NCBI GenBank assembly: GCA_002083775.1
Contig: MTEI01000013.1
Coordinates: 29,186 to 93,185 of the forward strand
Origin: Rhodoferax ferrireducens
GTDB taxonomy: Bacteria > Pseudomonadota > Gammaproteobacteria > Burkholderiales > Burkholderiaceae_C
Length of the DNA stretch: 64,000 bases
Reading direction: 5' to 3'
Below the pieces are notes generated by a model, which was not told where the DNA came from, did not search any database, and was given only the letters and a program-made list of their open reading frames with translations. This document shows positions 19,353 through 28,193 of the stretch, piece by piece (within the stretch, counting starts at the first letter, position 1; every line of letters begins with the position of its first letter). The position numbers and the translations under genes were made by a program.

Positions 19353-20525
19353 ATGTTCAGTTTTGACCCCTACGCCCCCGCCATCGACGCGGACCCGTTC
19401 CCCTACTACAAACACCTGCGCAACGAGGCACCCTGCTTCTGGAGCCCCGAGGCCCAGATGTGGGTGCTGTCGCGCTACGCCGACATCGTCTCGGCTGGGC
19501 AAGACTGGCAAACCTATTCCAGCGCCAGCGGCAACCTGATGACCGAACTGCCCGGGCGCGCCGGGGCCACCCTGGGCAGCTCGGACCCGCCGAAACACGA
19601 CCGCCTGCGTGGCCTGATCCAGCACGCGTTCATGAAACGCAACCTGATGGCGCTGGAAGAACCGATCCGCGATGTCGCCAAACAGGTGTTTGCCCAGCTC
19701 CATGGCGCACAGCAGTTTGACTTTAAGGAAGTGTCTTCCCAGTTCACGGTGAAGGTGCTGATGGCCGCTTTGGGCTTGCCGATGGGCGCGGAGGCCCTGG
19801 TGCCCGAGGCCGATGTGCGTGAAAACGCGGTGCTGATGGTGCAAAGCGACGCCCGCACCCGCGCCAAAGGCCCCGAACACATCGCCGCCTACAACTGGAT
19901 GCAGGAGTACGCCGCCAAAGTGATTGCGCTGCGCCGCGCCAACCCGTGCAACGACCTGATCAGCAACTTTGCCCTGGCCGAGATCGATGGTGACCGCCTG
20001 GACGACCGCGAGGTGCTGCTGACCACCACCACGCTGATCATGGCCGGTGTGGAAAGCCTGGGCGGCTTCATGATGATGTTTGCCTACAACCTGGCCAGCC
20101 TGCCCGACGCACGCCGCGCCGTGGTCGCCAACCCGGACCTGCTGCCCGACGCGATTGAAGAAAGCCTGCGTTTCAACACCTCGGCCCAGCGTTTCCGCCG
20201 CCGTTTGATGAAGGACGTTACCCTGCACGGCCAGACCATGCGTGAGGGCGACTTTGTCTGCCTGGCGTATGGTTCCGGCAACCGCGACGAGCGCCAGTAC
20301 CCCAACCCCGACACCTTTGACATCGCCCGCAAGCCGCGCGGTCACCTGGGTTTTGGCGGTGGCCTGCATGCCTGCCTGGGCACCGCCATTGCGCGGATGG
20401 CGGTCAAAATTGCGTTTGATGAATTCCACAAAGTGGTGCCCGAGTACCACCGCGTGGCCGAGCAACTGCCATGGATGCCGTCGAGCACCTTCCGCAGCCC
20501 GCTGGTGCTGGAACTGGCCGTCTGA
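19353..20525 (+). CDS. Cytochrome P450 (class I, aromatic-acid type)
   Basis: This 390-residue soluble P450 starts FSFDPYAPAIDADPFPYYKH, as bacterial class I enzymes do. The ExxR is ESLR, and the haem loop FGGGLHACLG places the thiolate at Cys341. The I-helix reads AGVES (Glu234-Ser235) where AGxDT/ET is usual, so the conserved threonine is serine. ATG at 19353 follows CGGAGA; an upstream in-frame start adds 26 unconserved residues. Ferredoxin and reductase genes follow at once, giving a self-contained three-component system. Under a PobR-like regulator and beside LigAB, likely substrates are 4-hydroxybenzoate or a methoxybenzoate, giving protocatechuate. The substrate is inference. Confidence 0.93.
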   Translation: MFSFDPYAPAIDADPFPYYKHLRNEAPCFWSPEAQMWVLSRYADIVSAGQDWQTYSSASGNLMTELPGRAGATLGSSDPPKHDRLRGLIQHAFMKRNLMALEEPIRDVAKQVFAQLHGAQQFDFKEVSSQFTVKVLMAALGLPMGAEALVPEADVRENAVLMVQSDARTRAKGPEHIAAYNWMQEYAAKVIALRRANPCNDLISNFALAEIDGDRLDDREVLLTTTTLIMAGVESLGGFMMMFAYNLASLPDARRAVVANPDLLPDAIEESLRFNTSAQRFRRRLMKDVTLHGQTMREGDFVCLAYGSGNRDERQYPNPDTFDIARKPRGHLGFGGGLHACLGTAIARMAVKIAFDEFHKVVPEYHRVAEQLPWMPSSTFRSPLVLELAV

Positions 20526-20594
20526 TCGTCCGCTGGCTCACCCCCTGCGTCGCTCTGACCCGGCGGCGCGTTTCTATTTCTGGAGACCCCTTTC

Positions 20595-20918
20595 ATGGCC
20601 AACATCACTTACATCGAATCATCCGGCAACAGCACCACCATCAACCTCACCGATGGCTGGAGCCTGATGCAGGGCGCCACCGCCAACGGCATCGACGGCA
20701 TTCTGGGCGAATGCGGCGGCTCCTGCGCCTGCGCCACCTGCCACTGCTATGTGGATGAAACCCGGCTGGCCGACCTGCCTGCCGCCAGCGAAGGCGAACT
20801 GGCGATGCTGGAGCACGTGGCCAGCGAGCGCCGCCCCAACAGCCGCCTGGCCTGCCAGATCAAGGCCAGCCCGGCGCTGGAAGGCCTGATCGTGCATCTG
20901 CCCGAAACACAGGAATAA
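20595..20918 (+). CDS. [2Fe-2S] ferredoxin, putidaredoxin type
   Basis: This 107-residue electron carrier has the adrenodoxin/putidaredoxin cysteine pattern: Cys40, Cys46 and Cys49 in the cluster loop and Cys87 in RLACQI. Cys44 and Cys51 are extra. It would pass single electrons from the reductase encoded four bases downstream to the P450 encoded upstream. A GGAGA ribosome binding site lies before the ATG. The length matches the family. Confidence 0.95.
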   Translation: MANITYIESSGNSTTINLTDGWSLMQGATANGIDGILGECGGSCACATCHCYVDETRLADLPAASEGELAMLEHVASERRPNSRLACQIKASPALEGLIVHLPETQE

Positions 20919-20922
20919 AAAG

Positions 20923-22155
20923 ATGAGCGCCTTCGTCATAGTGGGTGCGGGCCAGGCGGGTGTTCAGGCAGCAGAAGCATTGCGCGCCGGTGGCTTTGCG
21001 GGAAGCATCACCCTGCTAGGCAACGAGCCCTACGGCCCTTACCACCGCCCGCCGCTGTCCAAAGCCTGGCTGGCTGGCGAGATGGATAGCGCCCAGCTGG
21101 TGATGCGCGCACCCGAGATATTGGCACGCAAAGCCATCGATTTGCGCACCAGCGTGACCGTGACAAACATTGACCTCGCCAACCAGCAAGTGCTGCTGGC
21201 AGACGGCAGCGCCCTGCCCTACATCGGCCTGGTGCTGGCCACCGGCGCCACGCCACGCAGCCTGGCGCTGCCCGGCGGTGATGCGCAAGGCGTGCTGGCG
21301 CTGCGCTCGCGTGACGATGCCTGCGCCATCGCTGCTCGCATGGTCATGTGTTTGGAACAGCAACTGCCGGTGATCGTCATCGGCGGCGGCTTTATCGGGC
21401 TGGAAGTAGCTGCCACGGCGCGCAAAAAGGGTTTGCCCGTGACCGTGTTGGAAGCCGCGCCGCGCCTGCTGGGCCGTGTGCTGGCTCCGGTGCTGAGCGA
21501 CTGGTACGCCCAGTTGCACCGCAGCCACGGTGTTGAACTGGTCCTTGACGCGCGCATTGAGGCGCTGGAAACGGACGCAACGGGCACGGTCACCGGCGTG
21601 CGCCTGACCGACGGCACGGTTTACCCCGCTGGTCTGGTGGTAGTTGGCATCGGCGTCGCCGCCAATGACCAGTTGGCACAACAAGCCGGGCTGGAATGTG
21701 ACCGGGGCATCGTGGTGGATACCTGTGGCCGCACCAGCGACCCGCTCATCGTGGCCGCTGGCGACTGCACCGCACGACGCCTGAACGATGGCATCCTGAT
21801 CCGGCTGGAATCGGTGCAAAACGCCGTCGAACAAGGCAAATCTGCTGCCGCTGCCCTGCTGGGCACCCCCAAACCCTTCACCGCCACGCCCTGGTTCTGG
21901 AGCGACCAGTACGACAAAAAACTGCAGATGGCGGGCCTGCCGATGGGTGCCGACCAGTGGGCAGTGCGCGGCGACATGGCCGGTGGAACCTTCAGCGTCT
22001 ATCATTTCAAGGGCGACAAACTGCTGGCCGTGGACAGCGTCAACGCCAGCAAAGACCACCTGCAAGCGCGCAAGCTGCTGGACGCAGGTGTGTCACCCAC
22101 GCGGGCGCAGGCGGCAGACACAGGGTTTGATCTGGCGGGGCTGCTGGCGCAGTGA
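20923..22155 (+). CDS. NAD(P)H-dependent ferredoxin reductase (FAD)
   Basis: This 410-residue flavoprotein is of the putidaredoxin-reductase family. The N-terminal FAD motif VGAGQAGVQAAEAL, the PYHRPPLSK segment and the second dinucleotide motif VIGGGFIGLEVAA for NADH are visible, followed by the FAD-contact AAGDCTAR and the C-terminal interface domain (WFWSDQYDKKLQMAG). It reduces the ferredoxin encoded four bases upstream and completes the P450 electron chain. Confidence 0.95.
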   Translation: MSAFVIVGAGQAGVQAAEALRAGGFAGSITLLGNEPYGPYHRPPLSKAWLAGEMDSAQLVMRAPEILARKAIDLRTSVTVTNIDLANQQVLLADGSALPYIGLVLATGATPRSLALPGGDAQGVLALRSRDDACAIAARMVMCLEQQLPVIVIGGGFIGLEVAATARKKGLPVTVLEAAPRLLGRVLAPVLSDWYAQLHRSHGVELVLDARIEALETDATGTVTGVRLTDGTVYPAGLVVVGIGVAANDQLAQQAGLECDRGIVVDTCGRTSDPLIVAAGDCTARRLNDGILIRLESVQNAVEQGKSAAAALLGTPKPFTATPWFWSDQYDKKLQMAGLPMGADQWAVRGDMAGGTFSVYHFKGDKLLAVDSVNASKDHLQARKLLDAGVSPTRAQAADTGFDLAGLLAQ

Positions 22156-22935
22156 CGCCATTGAACGGCTGGATCGTAGCGCTTGTAGGTGGCAGGAGAT
22201 GGGTAGGGGCGGCGGCCTCAGACTGTCAAAGGCCCAGAAATCGGCCGCCACCCCTACCCATCCCCCGCTGGCGAACGACGTTGGCATGCGGTCGCTGGGA
22301 ACCAAATTCATTGACAACCAAAGTCAGGTACGCAGCGACTCCGGTCATAGAGATTTGCGATCTGCCTGCTCCAAAGCGGCTGTTGCCACCAAGAGATCGG
22401 CAGGCAGCTATGTGTCGAACCATTCGTCAAAGTGGGCAGCGGCAATCGACCATCAGTTGTCGATCGCGAGCGGCGCCAATCTGGCAGCACCCGACCCATT
22501 GCTGACACAGCCACCGATCAAGTGGTAGCCTGACAGCGGTCATTCAAGGGGTTTCAAATTCGAGCCACCAATGTCAGCTTCAGGGAAACTCAATCTGCAT
22601 AGTGGACTTCCCGTGACACTGCAGTCTTGACTTACGAAAGTCTCCGTGGCCGGCAGCAATGGGTATGGAGCCAACAGGCTTTGCTCAATGAACGGCCGGC
22701 AAATGCGTAGCACCTGTCGAGTCCTTTCAAGCGGTGGTTGAGACATTTTTCTCTATCCCACTTCCCCCCTGCACCAGCAAACACCCTAGGCATCAATGAC
22801 GCTGTCGCCGGTGCCACTGTACCGTTCATCGGTTTGTTTGCTCAACTCCGCTGGATGAAGATGAAGGTTTTGCCTGGGCGAGCCACCGACTGAAGGTGAC
22901 CTTGGGTCACTGACCTGGTTTGACCGGCAGACAAA
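22156..22935. other. 780-base region without a convincing gene
   Basis: Short frames occur on both strands but they break repeatedly, lack ribosome binding sites and match no family I recognise. An inverted repeat GACTTACGAAAGTC lies near 22630. The stretch looks like non-coding or decayed DNA separating the P450 operon from the copper operon, with which it is tail to tail. Confidence 0.5.
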
Positions 22936-23280
22936 TCACTTTGGCGTGGACTCAAGCGTCAGCACGGTGTAGGCACCGTTGATTTTGTCGGCTGTGAATC
23001 TGACTTTGTCACCCGCCTTGATTTGGCCCAAGAGCGCAGGATCCTTCACCTGAAACACCATGCTCATCGGTGGCATGTCCAGGTTCTTGATCGCGCCATG
23101 CTTAAGAGTGATTTTGCCGGCATTGAGGTCAACCTTGCGGACCTCAGCCTCGCTTTTCTCCGTCTCCACTGTATCAGCCGCTACGGCGCTTGTGGCGGCC
23201 CCTTGGTTTGTGCTTTGGGCCAGTGCGCTGCCGGCCGCCAAAAGCAGGCTAGTGAGGATGCAGTTAGAAATATGTGTCAT
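22936..23280 (-). CDS. CusF-like periplasmic copper-binding protein
   Basis: This 114-residue protein has a signal peptide (LLLAAGSALA, cleavage near residue 21), a short Ala/Thr/Glu linker and a CusF-type beta-barrel from about residue 45. The metal-site region reads DMPPMSMVFQVKDP, with clustered methionines as in CusF, and the DKVRFTADKINGAYTV ending is family-like. It would hold Cu(I) in the periplasm. It is the last gene of a leftward copper operon. Confidence 0.85.
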   Translation of the reverse strand: MTHISNCILTSLLLAAGSALAQSTNQGAATSAVAADTVETEKSEAEVRKVDLNAGKITLKHGAIKNLDMPPMSMVFQVKDPALLGQIKAGDKVRFTADKINGAYTVLTLESTPK

Positions 23281-23292
23281 GGTGGGGCTCCT

Positions 23293-23769
23293 TCAAGCGT
23301 ATTTTTGATAAACCGATGAACTGCCGTCGCGCTGCACCAGCAGCACGGCATAGGCGTCTTTGCGGCCGTCGTACGCGGGGCCGTCCATGCCTGGTGAGCC
23401 AATCGGCATACCTGGCACGCTAAGACCCAGCGCACGCGGGCGCTCCTTGAGCAGTTTGCGGATGTCTTGGGCAGGCACATGGCCTTCAACCACGTAGCCG
23501 CCAACCAGGGCTGTGTGGCAAGAGCCATACTTTTCAGCCAAACCGAGTTGGCTGCGCCGGGTGGCTTTGGCGGCCTCGCTGACGTCGTGTGTCTTGACCT
23601 CAAAACCACTGTCTTGCAGGTGCTTAACCCAGTCTTTGCAGCAGCCGCAGGTAGACGTTTTCCACACGTCAACCATCGGTTTGCTGACGTTTTGGCTGAG
23701 CGCAGTGGTGGGAAGTGCGGCAGCGCCCAACAGGGCGACAGCGGATTGAATCAGGGTGCGTCTTTGCAT
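23293..23769 (-). CDS. DUF411 metal-binding protein
   Basis: This 158-residue exported protein has a twin-basic or Sec-type leader (MQRRTLIQSAVALLGAAALP) and a DUF411 domain. The signature is WKTSTCGCCKDWVKHL near the start, followed by GSCHTALVGGYVVEGHVPA and GMPIGSPGM. DUF411 proteins are common in copper resistance loci; the CxCC and His/Met residues are likely ligands. It lies 12 bases before the CusF-like gene in the same operon. Biochemical role in the family is unsettled. Confidence 0.88.
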   Translation of the reverse strand: MQRRTLIQSAVALLGAAALPTTALSQNVSKPMVDVWKTSTCGCCKDWVKHLQDSGFEVKTHDVSEAAKATRRSQLGLAEKYGSCHTALVGGYVVEGHVPAQDIRKLLKERPRALGLSVPGMPIGSPGMDGPAYDGRKDAYAVLLVQRDGSSSVYQKYA

Positions 23770-23814
23770 GGTGTTGTCCTTTCAGGGTGACCAAGGGAGT
23801 GATTTTTCAGTATT

Positions 23815-24303
23815 TCAAGGGATGGGGGTCACAAAAATCTGACCGGTCATGCCAGCCTGGTAATGCCCTGCAATCAGGCAGGCAAATTTGAATTCACCTG
23901 GGCGGTTAAACGTCCAGACCAGTTCGCCAGATTTGCCCGGCGGCACGTGGGCCATGTAGGGCTCGTCGTGTGCCATGTCAGGAAACTTCACCATCAGGGC
24001 AGCGTGAGCTTCAAGCTCTTGCGGGGTGCCAATGACCAGCTCGTGCAGCAGCTGGCCCTGGTTCTTGATGACCAGGCGCACGGTCTCGCCCTGTTTGACG
24101 GTGAACAGGTCGGGTGTGAAGCGCATCTTGTCTGACATGGTGACCCGTAAGATCCGCTGCACCGACTTGGCATCACCAGCAACGCCCCAGTCCTTTTGCT
24201 CTTTGACCATCGGGGTATTGGATTGGTGCGGGTTTCCATGAGAAAAAGTGTTCCCAGACCATGCAAATAAAACGCTGATACCTATGTATTTAATATTTTT
24301 CAT
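23815..24303 (-). CDS. Cupredoxin-domain periplasmic protein
   Basis: This 162-residue protein has a signal peptide ending about NTFSHG and a single cupredoxin domain (about 45-160). The type 1 copper ligands are visible as His in LLHELVIG, then Cys, His and Met in FACLIAGHYQAGM. It may pass electrons or copper to the multicopper oxidase encoded nine bases upstream. A His/Met segment lies between the leader and the domain. Related proteins are annotated as plastocyanin-like or copper-tolerance proteins; the redox partner is inferred from position only. Confidence 0.88.
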   Translation of the reverse strand: MKNIKYIGISVLFAWSGNTFSHGNPHQSNTPMVKEQKDWGVAGDAKSVQRILRVTMSDKMRFTPDLFTVKQGETVRLVIKNQGQLLHELVIGTPQELEAHAALMVKFPDMAHDEPYMAHVPPGKSGELVWTFNRPGEFKFACLIAGHYQAGMTGQIFVTPIP

Positions 24304-24312
24304 GGTGGTATA

Positions 24313-25728
24313 TCAATGGTTGTGCTGGCCAGCGCCAGGTTTTTTGACGCGCAGTTCCGCAGGCGTATTGGCGTTGGGCTGGCCCGTGGCGGCAGGTTTG
24401 GCCCGGGTCGCAGGTGGCAGATCGTCTGCCGCAGTGGGCAGGCTGCCGGTCCACTCATAGGCCTGGGTGCCAGGCGGTTGTTTGAACCAGCCGGGGTCAC
24501 TATAGTCGCCGGGTTTTTGTTCTTTGCGCACCTTGAGCGTGCTGAACATGCCGCCCATCTCGATCGGTCCGTAGGGCCCGGTGCCGGTCATCATGGGCAG
24601 GGTGTTGTCGGGCAGGGGCATGCTCATCTCACCCATGTCGGCCATGCCGCGCTCACCCATCACCATGTACTCCGGGGCGGCGCTCTGAATCTTGCCCAGC
24701 AGCCCACGGTGCTCCACCCCAATCAGGTTGGGCACGCTGTGGCCCATGGGGTTCATGGTGTGGTGGCTTTTGTGGCAATGAAAAGCCCAGTCGCCTTCCT
24801 CGTCGGCCAGAAATTCAAGCTGGCGCATCTGGCCTACCGCCACGTCGGTGGTGATTTCCGGGCAGCGCGCGGCCAGCGGCCAGGGCCCGCCGTCGCTGCC
24901 ACTCACCACAAACTCGTGGCCGTGCAGGTGAATGGGGTGGTTGGTCATGGTCAGGTTGCCGACCCGAATGCGCACCTTGTCGCCCAAGCGCACATTGAGG
25001 GTGTCAATGCCAGGGAAAGCGCGGCTGTTCCAGGTCCAGAGGTTGAAGTCCAGCATGGTGTTGGGCTTGGGCGTGCTGGCACCGGGCTCCACGTCATAGG
25101 CATTGAGCAGGAAGCAAAAGTCGCGCTGCACCTCGTCAATCAGCGGATGCTTGGCCTTAGGGTGGGTCACCCAAAAGCCCATCATGCCCATGGCCATTTG
25201 GGTCATTTCATCGGCGTGTGGGTGGTACATGAAGGTGCCAGGGCGGCGTGCTTCAAATTCATAGACAAAAGTCTTGCCTACCGGAATTTGAGGCTGGTTA
25301 AGCCCACCCACCCCGTCCATGCCGTTGGGCAGGCGCTGGCCGTGCCAATGGATGGTGGTGTGCTCGGGCAGTTTGTTGGTGACAAAAATACGTACCCGGT
25401 CCCCTTCCACCACCTCAATGGTGGGACCGGGCGACTGGCCGTTGTAGCCCCACAGGGTGGCTTTCATGCCGGGGGCAATTTCGCGCACCACGGGCTCGGC
25501 AACCAAGTGAAATTCTTTGACTCCGTTGCGCATGCGCCAGGGGCAAGTCCAGCCGTTCAGCGTGACCACTGGGTTGTAGGGGCGGCCGGTGCTGGGCAGC
25601 AGCGGGGGCGCGGTGTTGGCATGCAGCATCGTCACCGGCTCGGGCAAGGCGGCCATGGCCACCCGGTTGACACTGCTGGTGGCCACAGCACCCAATGCAG
25701 CGCCTTGAAAAAAGTTGCGTCGGTTCAT
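24313..25728 (-). CDS. Periplasmic multicopper oxidase, CopA/laccase-like
   Basis: This 471-residue oxidase has a leader beginning MNRRNFFQGAALGAVA, of twin-arginine character, then three cupredoxin domains. The copper motifs are HWHG (127-130), HPHADE, HPIHLHGHEF and FHCHKSHHTMNPMG, giving the trinuclear centre and the type 1 site. It probably oxidises Cu(I) to less toxic Cu(II) in the periplasm. It is shorter than classic CopA (about 600) because a large Met-rich insert is missing. It sits between a TolC-like gene and a cupredoxin gene in one operon. Confidence 0.9.
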   Translation of the reverse strand: MNRRNFFQGAALGAVATSSVNRVAMAALPEPVTMLHANTAPPLLPSTGRPYNPVVTLNGWTCPWRMRNGVKEFHLVAEPVVREIAPGMKATLWGYNGQSPGPTIEVVEGDRVRIFVTNKLPEHTTIHWHGQRLPNGMDGVGGLNQPQIPVGKTFVYEFEARRPGTFMYHPHADEMTQMAMGMMGFWVTHPKAKHPLIDEVQRDFCFLLNAYDVEPGASTPKPNTMLDFNLWTWNSRAFPGIDTLNVRLGDKVRIRVGNLTMTNHPIHLHGHEFVVSGSDGGPWPLAARCPEITTDVAVGQMRQLEFLADEEGDWAFHCHKSHHTMNPMGHSVPNLIGVEHRGLLGKIQSAAPEYMVMGERGMADMGEMSMPLPDNTLPMMTGTGPYGPIEMGGMFSTLKVRKEQKPGDYSDPGWFKQPPGTQAYEWTGSLPTAADDLPPATRAKPAATGQPNANTPAELRVKKPGAGQHNH

Positions 25729-25730
25729 GG

Positions 25731-27044
25731 TCAGTGGCCTGATTTGGCGGCTGGGGCGTTGCCCGCAGCGCTGGGGTTGGAAGAGAAGTTGACGACGGCA
25801 CCGCTGAGTACCGCTTGCAGGTCGATATAGGCCAGCCAGGCATCGCGCTGGGATTGGTGTGCGGCACTTTCACTTTGCAGGCGGGCGCGGGCGCTGGCCA
25901 GCAAGTCCCAGGTGCTTTGCAACATGCCGTTGTAGCGCAGTTGGACCTCGTCTTGCAGGGCAGCGCTTAGCAAGGCGGCTTGGCGCTGGTGCTGGGCCAT
26001 GTCGACTGCTGTGCGGTAGCGGAAGTAGGCTTCACGCGCCTGGCTTCGGGTGGTCACGGCCAGGGTATGGGCTTGGGCTGATGCGCGAATACTTTTCTCC
26101 AGCGCATGGGTCAGGGGCACATCCTGGGGGTTCAGCGCCGGTGTGGTGTGGGGCACACCCATAGCGGATTCGCCGGAAGGGCTTGACGCTTGCAGCGCGG
26201 CATCGATCGCCTCTTGCCACTTCTGCAGGTGTGGCGCGGTCACGCCTGCCAGGGCCTGCTGTGCTTCCACGCGGGCCTGGATGAGTTCGGGCTGACGGCG
26301 CAGTGCGGTCGCTTCCAGGTCGGGCGAGTCAGCCACAGTAGCGGGCAGCGCTGGCAGTTGGGCGGGCAGGTTCAGTTGGGCCGCGTTGCCCCAAACGCCC
26401 AACAGCCGCACCAGGTTTTCGGTGGCACCAAAGGCTTCTTGCTGGGCCAGAGCCAGCTGGCTTGCTGAAGCGGACTGCACGAGTTGCTCTTGCAGCAGTT
26501 GCGCCCGGCTCCAGTTGCCCACTCGGGCCATGCGCTGACCCAGTTCGGCCCCTACTTGGGCGGCTTGTGCCACTTGGTGCAGATGGGCCACGTTCTGGCG
26601 CGCTGCCACGGCATTGATCCAGGCACGCTGCACGCTGTGAGAGAGCGCCAACACCTGGGCATCAAGCCGGGCCTGTGCCAGCGCACTGGCTTGGGGTGGT
26701 GCAAAAAGCTCGGGTTGGTGGCGCAGGGCCAGAGCCACCGCCTGACCTGGGCTCATGGGTGGACCAGCGGGTGGTTTGTCGACAGTGTCAGCTGGTACGG
26801 TATTGGCCGCCTCCCACTTCAAGATGTCGATATGACCGCGCAGGTTGCGACCCACATCTGCATTGGCCCGGGCCCAGTCGGCCAAGCTCACTTCGGAGGC
26901 CGGGGGCATATCAATGAGGGTGCCCAGCGCTGAGCGGTAGGGTACCGGGGGCACGATGGCTGCGGGGTCAGCGGCCAGAGGTTCGGCTAGCACCCCATAA
27001 GGAATGCTTGCTGCCAGCCAGGCAGTCAAAAGGGTTCTTTTCAA
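25731..27044 (-). CDS. TolC-family outer-membrane channel protein
   Basis: This 437-residue protein has a signal peptide (cleavage after GVLA) and long Ala/Gln-rich helices typical of TolC-family efflux proteins, with the paired repeats around LALRHQPEL and ATALRRQPELIQARVEA. It would form an outer-membrane exit duct. No RND pump or membrane fusion gene lies beside it, which is unusual. It ends two bases before the multicopper oxidase, so it may serve copper handling with partners encoded elsewhere. Confidence 0.85.
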   Translation of the reverse strand: MKRTLLTAWLAASIPYGVLAEPLAADPAAIVPPVPYRSALGTLIDMPPASEVSLADWARANADVGRNLRGHIDILKWEAANTVPADTVDKPPAGPPMSPGQAVALALRHQPELFAPPQASALAQARLDAQVLALSHSVQRAWINAVAARQNVAHLHQVAQAAQVGAELGQRMARVGNWSRAQLLQEQLVQSASASQLALAQQEAFGATENLVRLLGVWGNAAQLNLPAQLPALPATVADSPDLEATALRRQPELIQARVEAQQALAGVTAPHLQKWQEAIDAALQASSPSGESAMGVPHTTPALNPQDVPLTHALEKSIRASAQAHTLAVTTRSQAREAYFRYRTAVDMAQHQRQAALLSAALQDEVQLRYNGMLQSTWDLLASARARLQSESAAHQSQRDAWLAYIDLQAVLSGAVVNFSSNPSAAGNAPAAKSGH

Positions 27045-27140
27045 GGGATTCTCCTGAACGTTTTAACGAGATCGGGTGACCTCCGTGGCCTGTGTCATGG
27101 GCCAATCAAGCCAACGACAGACGGACCATGGGCGTTGCGT

Positions 27141-27560
27141 TCAGGAAATCGGTGGTTTTAAGTGCGGTGCACTAGGCACGCTGGCAAACAAGGAAGTGGC
27201 GCTGTGCATCAACAGCGCAGGTTGTGCCGATATCACCAAGGGATCCGTAGCCAGCAAGATGGCTGCACCATGGCAAACCTGGCAGACGCTGCACTGGCCG
27301 CAATCGCTGTGGTCACTGACGTCGGTGTATGCCAACATTTCTGACCCGTGATGCATGCCTGTATCGGCCTCATGACATGGCAGATGAGATACTTCTGAAT
27401 TAACAGAAAAAGTGGCTTCAGACCTTGTGTCAGAATGCTCAGAAGCTACTGATTCAGTAGTAACTGCATGCCCTGCCACCATTTGCATGGCCATAGCGTC
27501 ACCCAGCCATGCGCGCATGGGCAGCAAAGCAAGCATGAGAGTGACGATCAAAATGCGCAT
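27141..27560 (-). CDS. Small exported Cys/His-rich protein of the copper operon
   Basis: This 139-residue protein starts MRILIVTLMLALLPMRAWLG, a clear signal peptide. The mature part has His/Met-rich stretches (HEADTGMHHGSEM) and a cysteine cluster CGQCSVCQVCHG that could bind metal. I do not recognise the family with certainty; it recalls DUF2946 or CopL-type small proteins found at heads of copper loci. It is 96 bases upstream of the TolC-like gene in the same direction. The start at 27560 is chosen for the signal peptide; the frame runs open another 90 codons without sense. Confidence 0.6.
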   Translation of the reverse strand: MRILIVTLMLALLPMRAWLGDAMAMQMVAGHAVTTESVASEHSDTRSEATFSVNSEVSHLPCHEADTGMHHGSEMLAYTDVSDHSDCGQCSVCQVCHGAAILLATDPLVISAQPALLMHSATSLFASVPSAPHLKPPIS

Positions 27561-28193
27561 GAGTTCAATGATACGGGGCGAACCGAAAAGTTCACTTGGC
27601 GCAAGGAAACTACCGGTACCGGACGGAAGGTGAAGGGGCTGCTTGCTGCCGATGGATAGGCCATTCAACCGCGTGTTCTGCAGTATCGCGCCTCGAAACA
27701 GGCTTCGAACCCCATGCAAACCATGGGTTCGCTTCCCGCGTTTCAGGATCACGATCAAAATGCAACTTCGACAGAGCCGGTAGCGCAGCGCCGGGTGCGC
27801 CGGGCGCAGGGCTGCCCAGCGGCGGGTCAAACCCGCCGCCTCAAGTATGTCACCAGTGCGGTTTTGCCAATCATGTTGGCTCCATTTCAGAATCCATTGC
27901 CATTAATTTATAGATCCCTGAAGCGGCGGCCTGCACAATCAAGTCCAGATTGATGCATTCTGTTTTCTGACGAATCGCCAACTCTGCAGCTGGGGTCAAC
28001 AGCGTGGTGACCTTCGGCATTGCATTGGTTACGCGGATTAGGTGATCTGAGTGCCACCTAAAAATGACTTATTGCCATTGTCAAATGGATCGTTTTGCAA
28101 ACGATGGCTGGCGCAATATAGGGCGAAAGTGTTGACAGGGTCACACTTTGCCTAAAAAGTTTCAGGCGAGTCGCACCCAGCCAGGATCAACAC
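27561..28193. other. Intergenic region between copper operon and PocR gene
   Basis: No convincing gene. It must hold the leftward promoter of the copper operon and the rightward promoter of the PocR-GGDEF-EAL gene. A TTGACA at 28132-28137 could serve as -35 for the latter. Confidence 0.45.
28089..28105. promoter_or_regulatory. Perfect 17-base palindrome upstream of the PocR gene
   Basis: ATCGTTT and AAACGAT flank TGC. It lies about 25 bases before the TTGACA at 28132, a suitable operator position. The binding protein is unknown. Confidence 0.45.

Noticed and set aside
22152..22505. 117-codon frame after the ferredoxin reductase gene
   Set aside because: Starts at the reductase stop without its own ribosome binding site, has an unnatural Pro/Arg-rich composition and resembles no known protein.
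27596..27953. Two short + strand frames before the PocR gene
   Set aside because: They overlap each other in different frames, show no domain, and lie in the region needed for two promoters.
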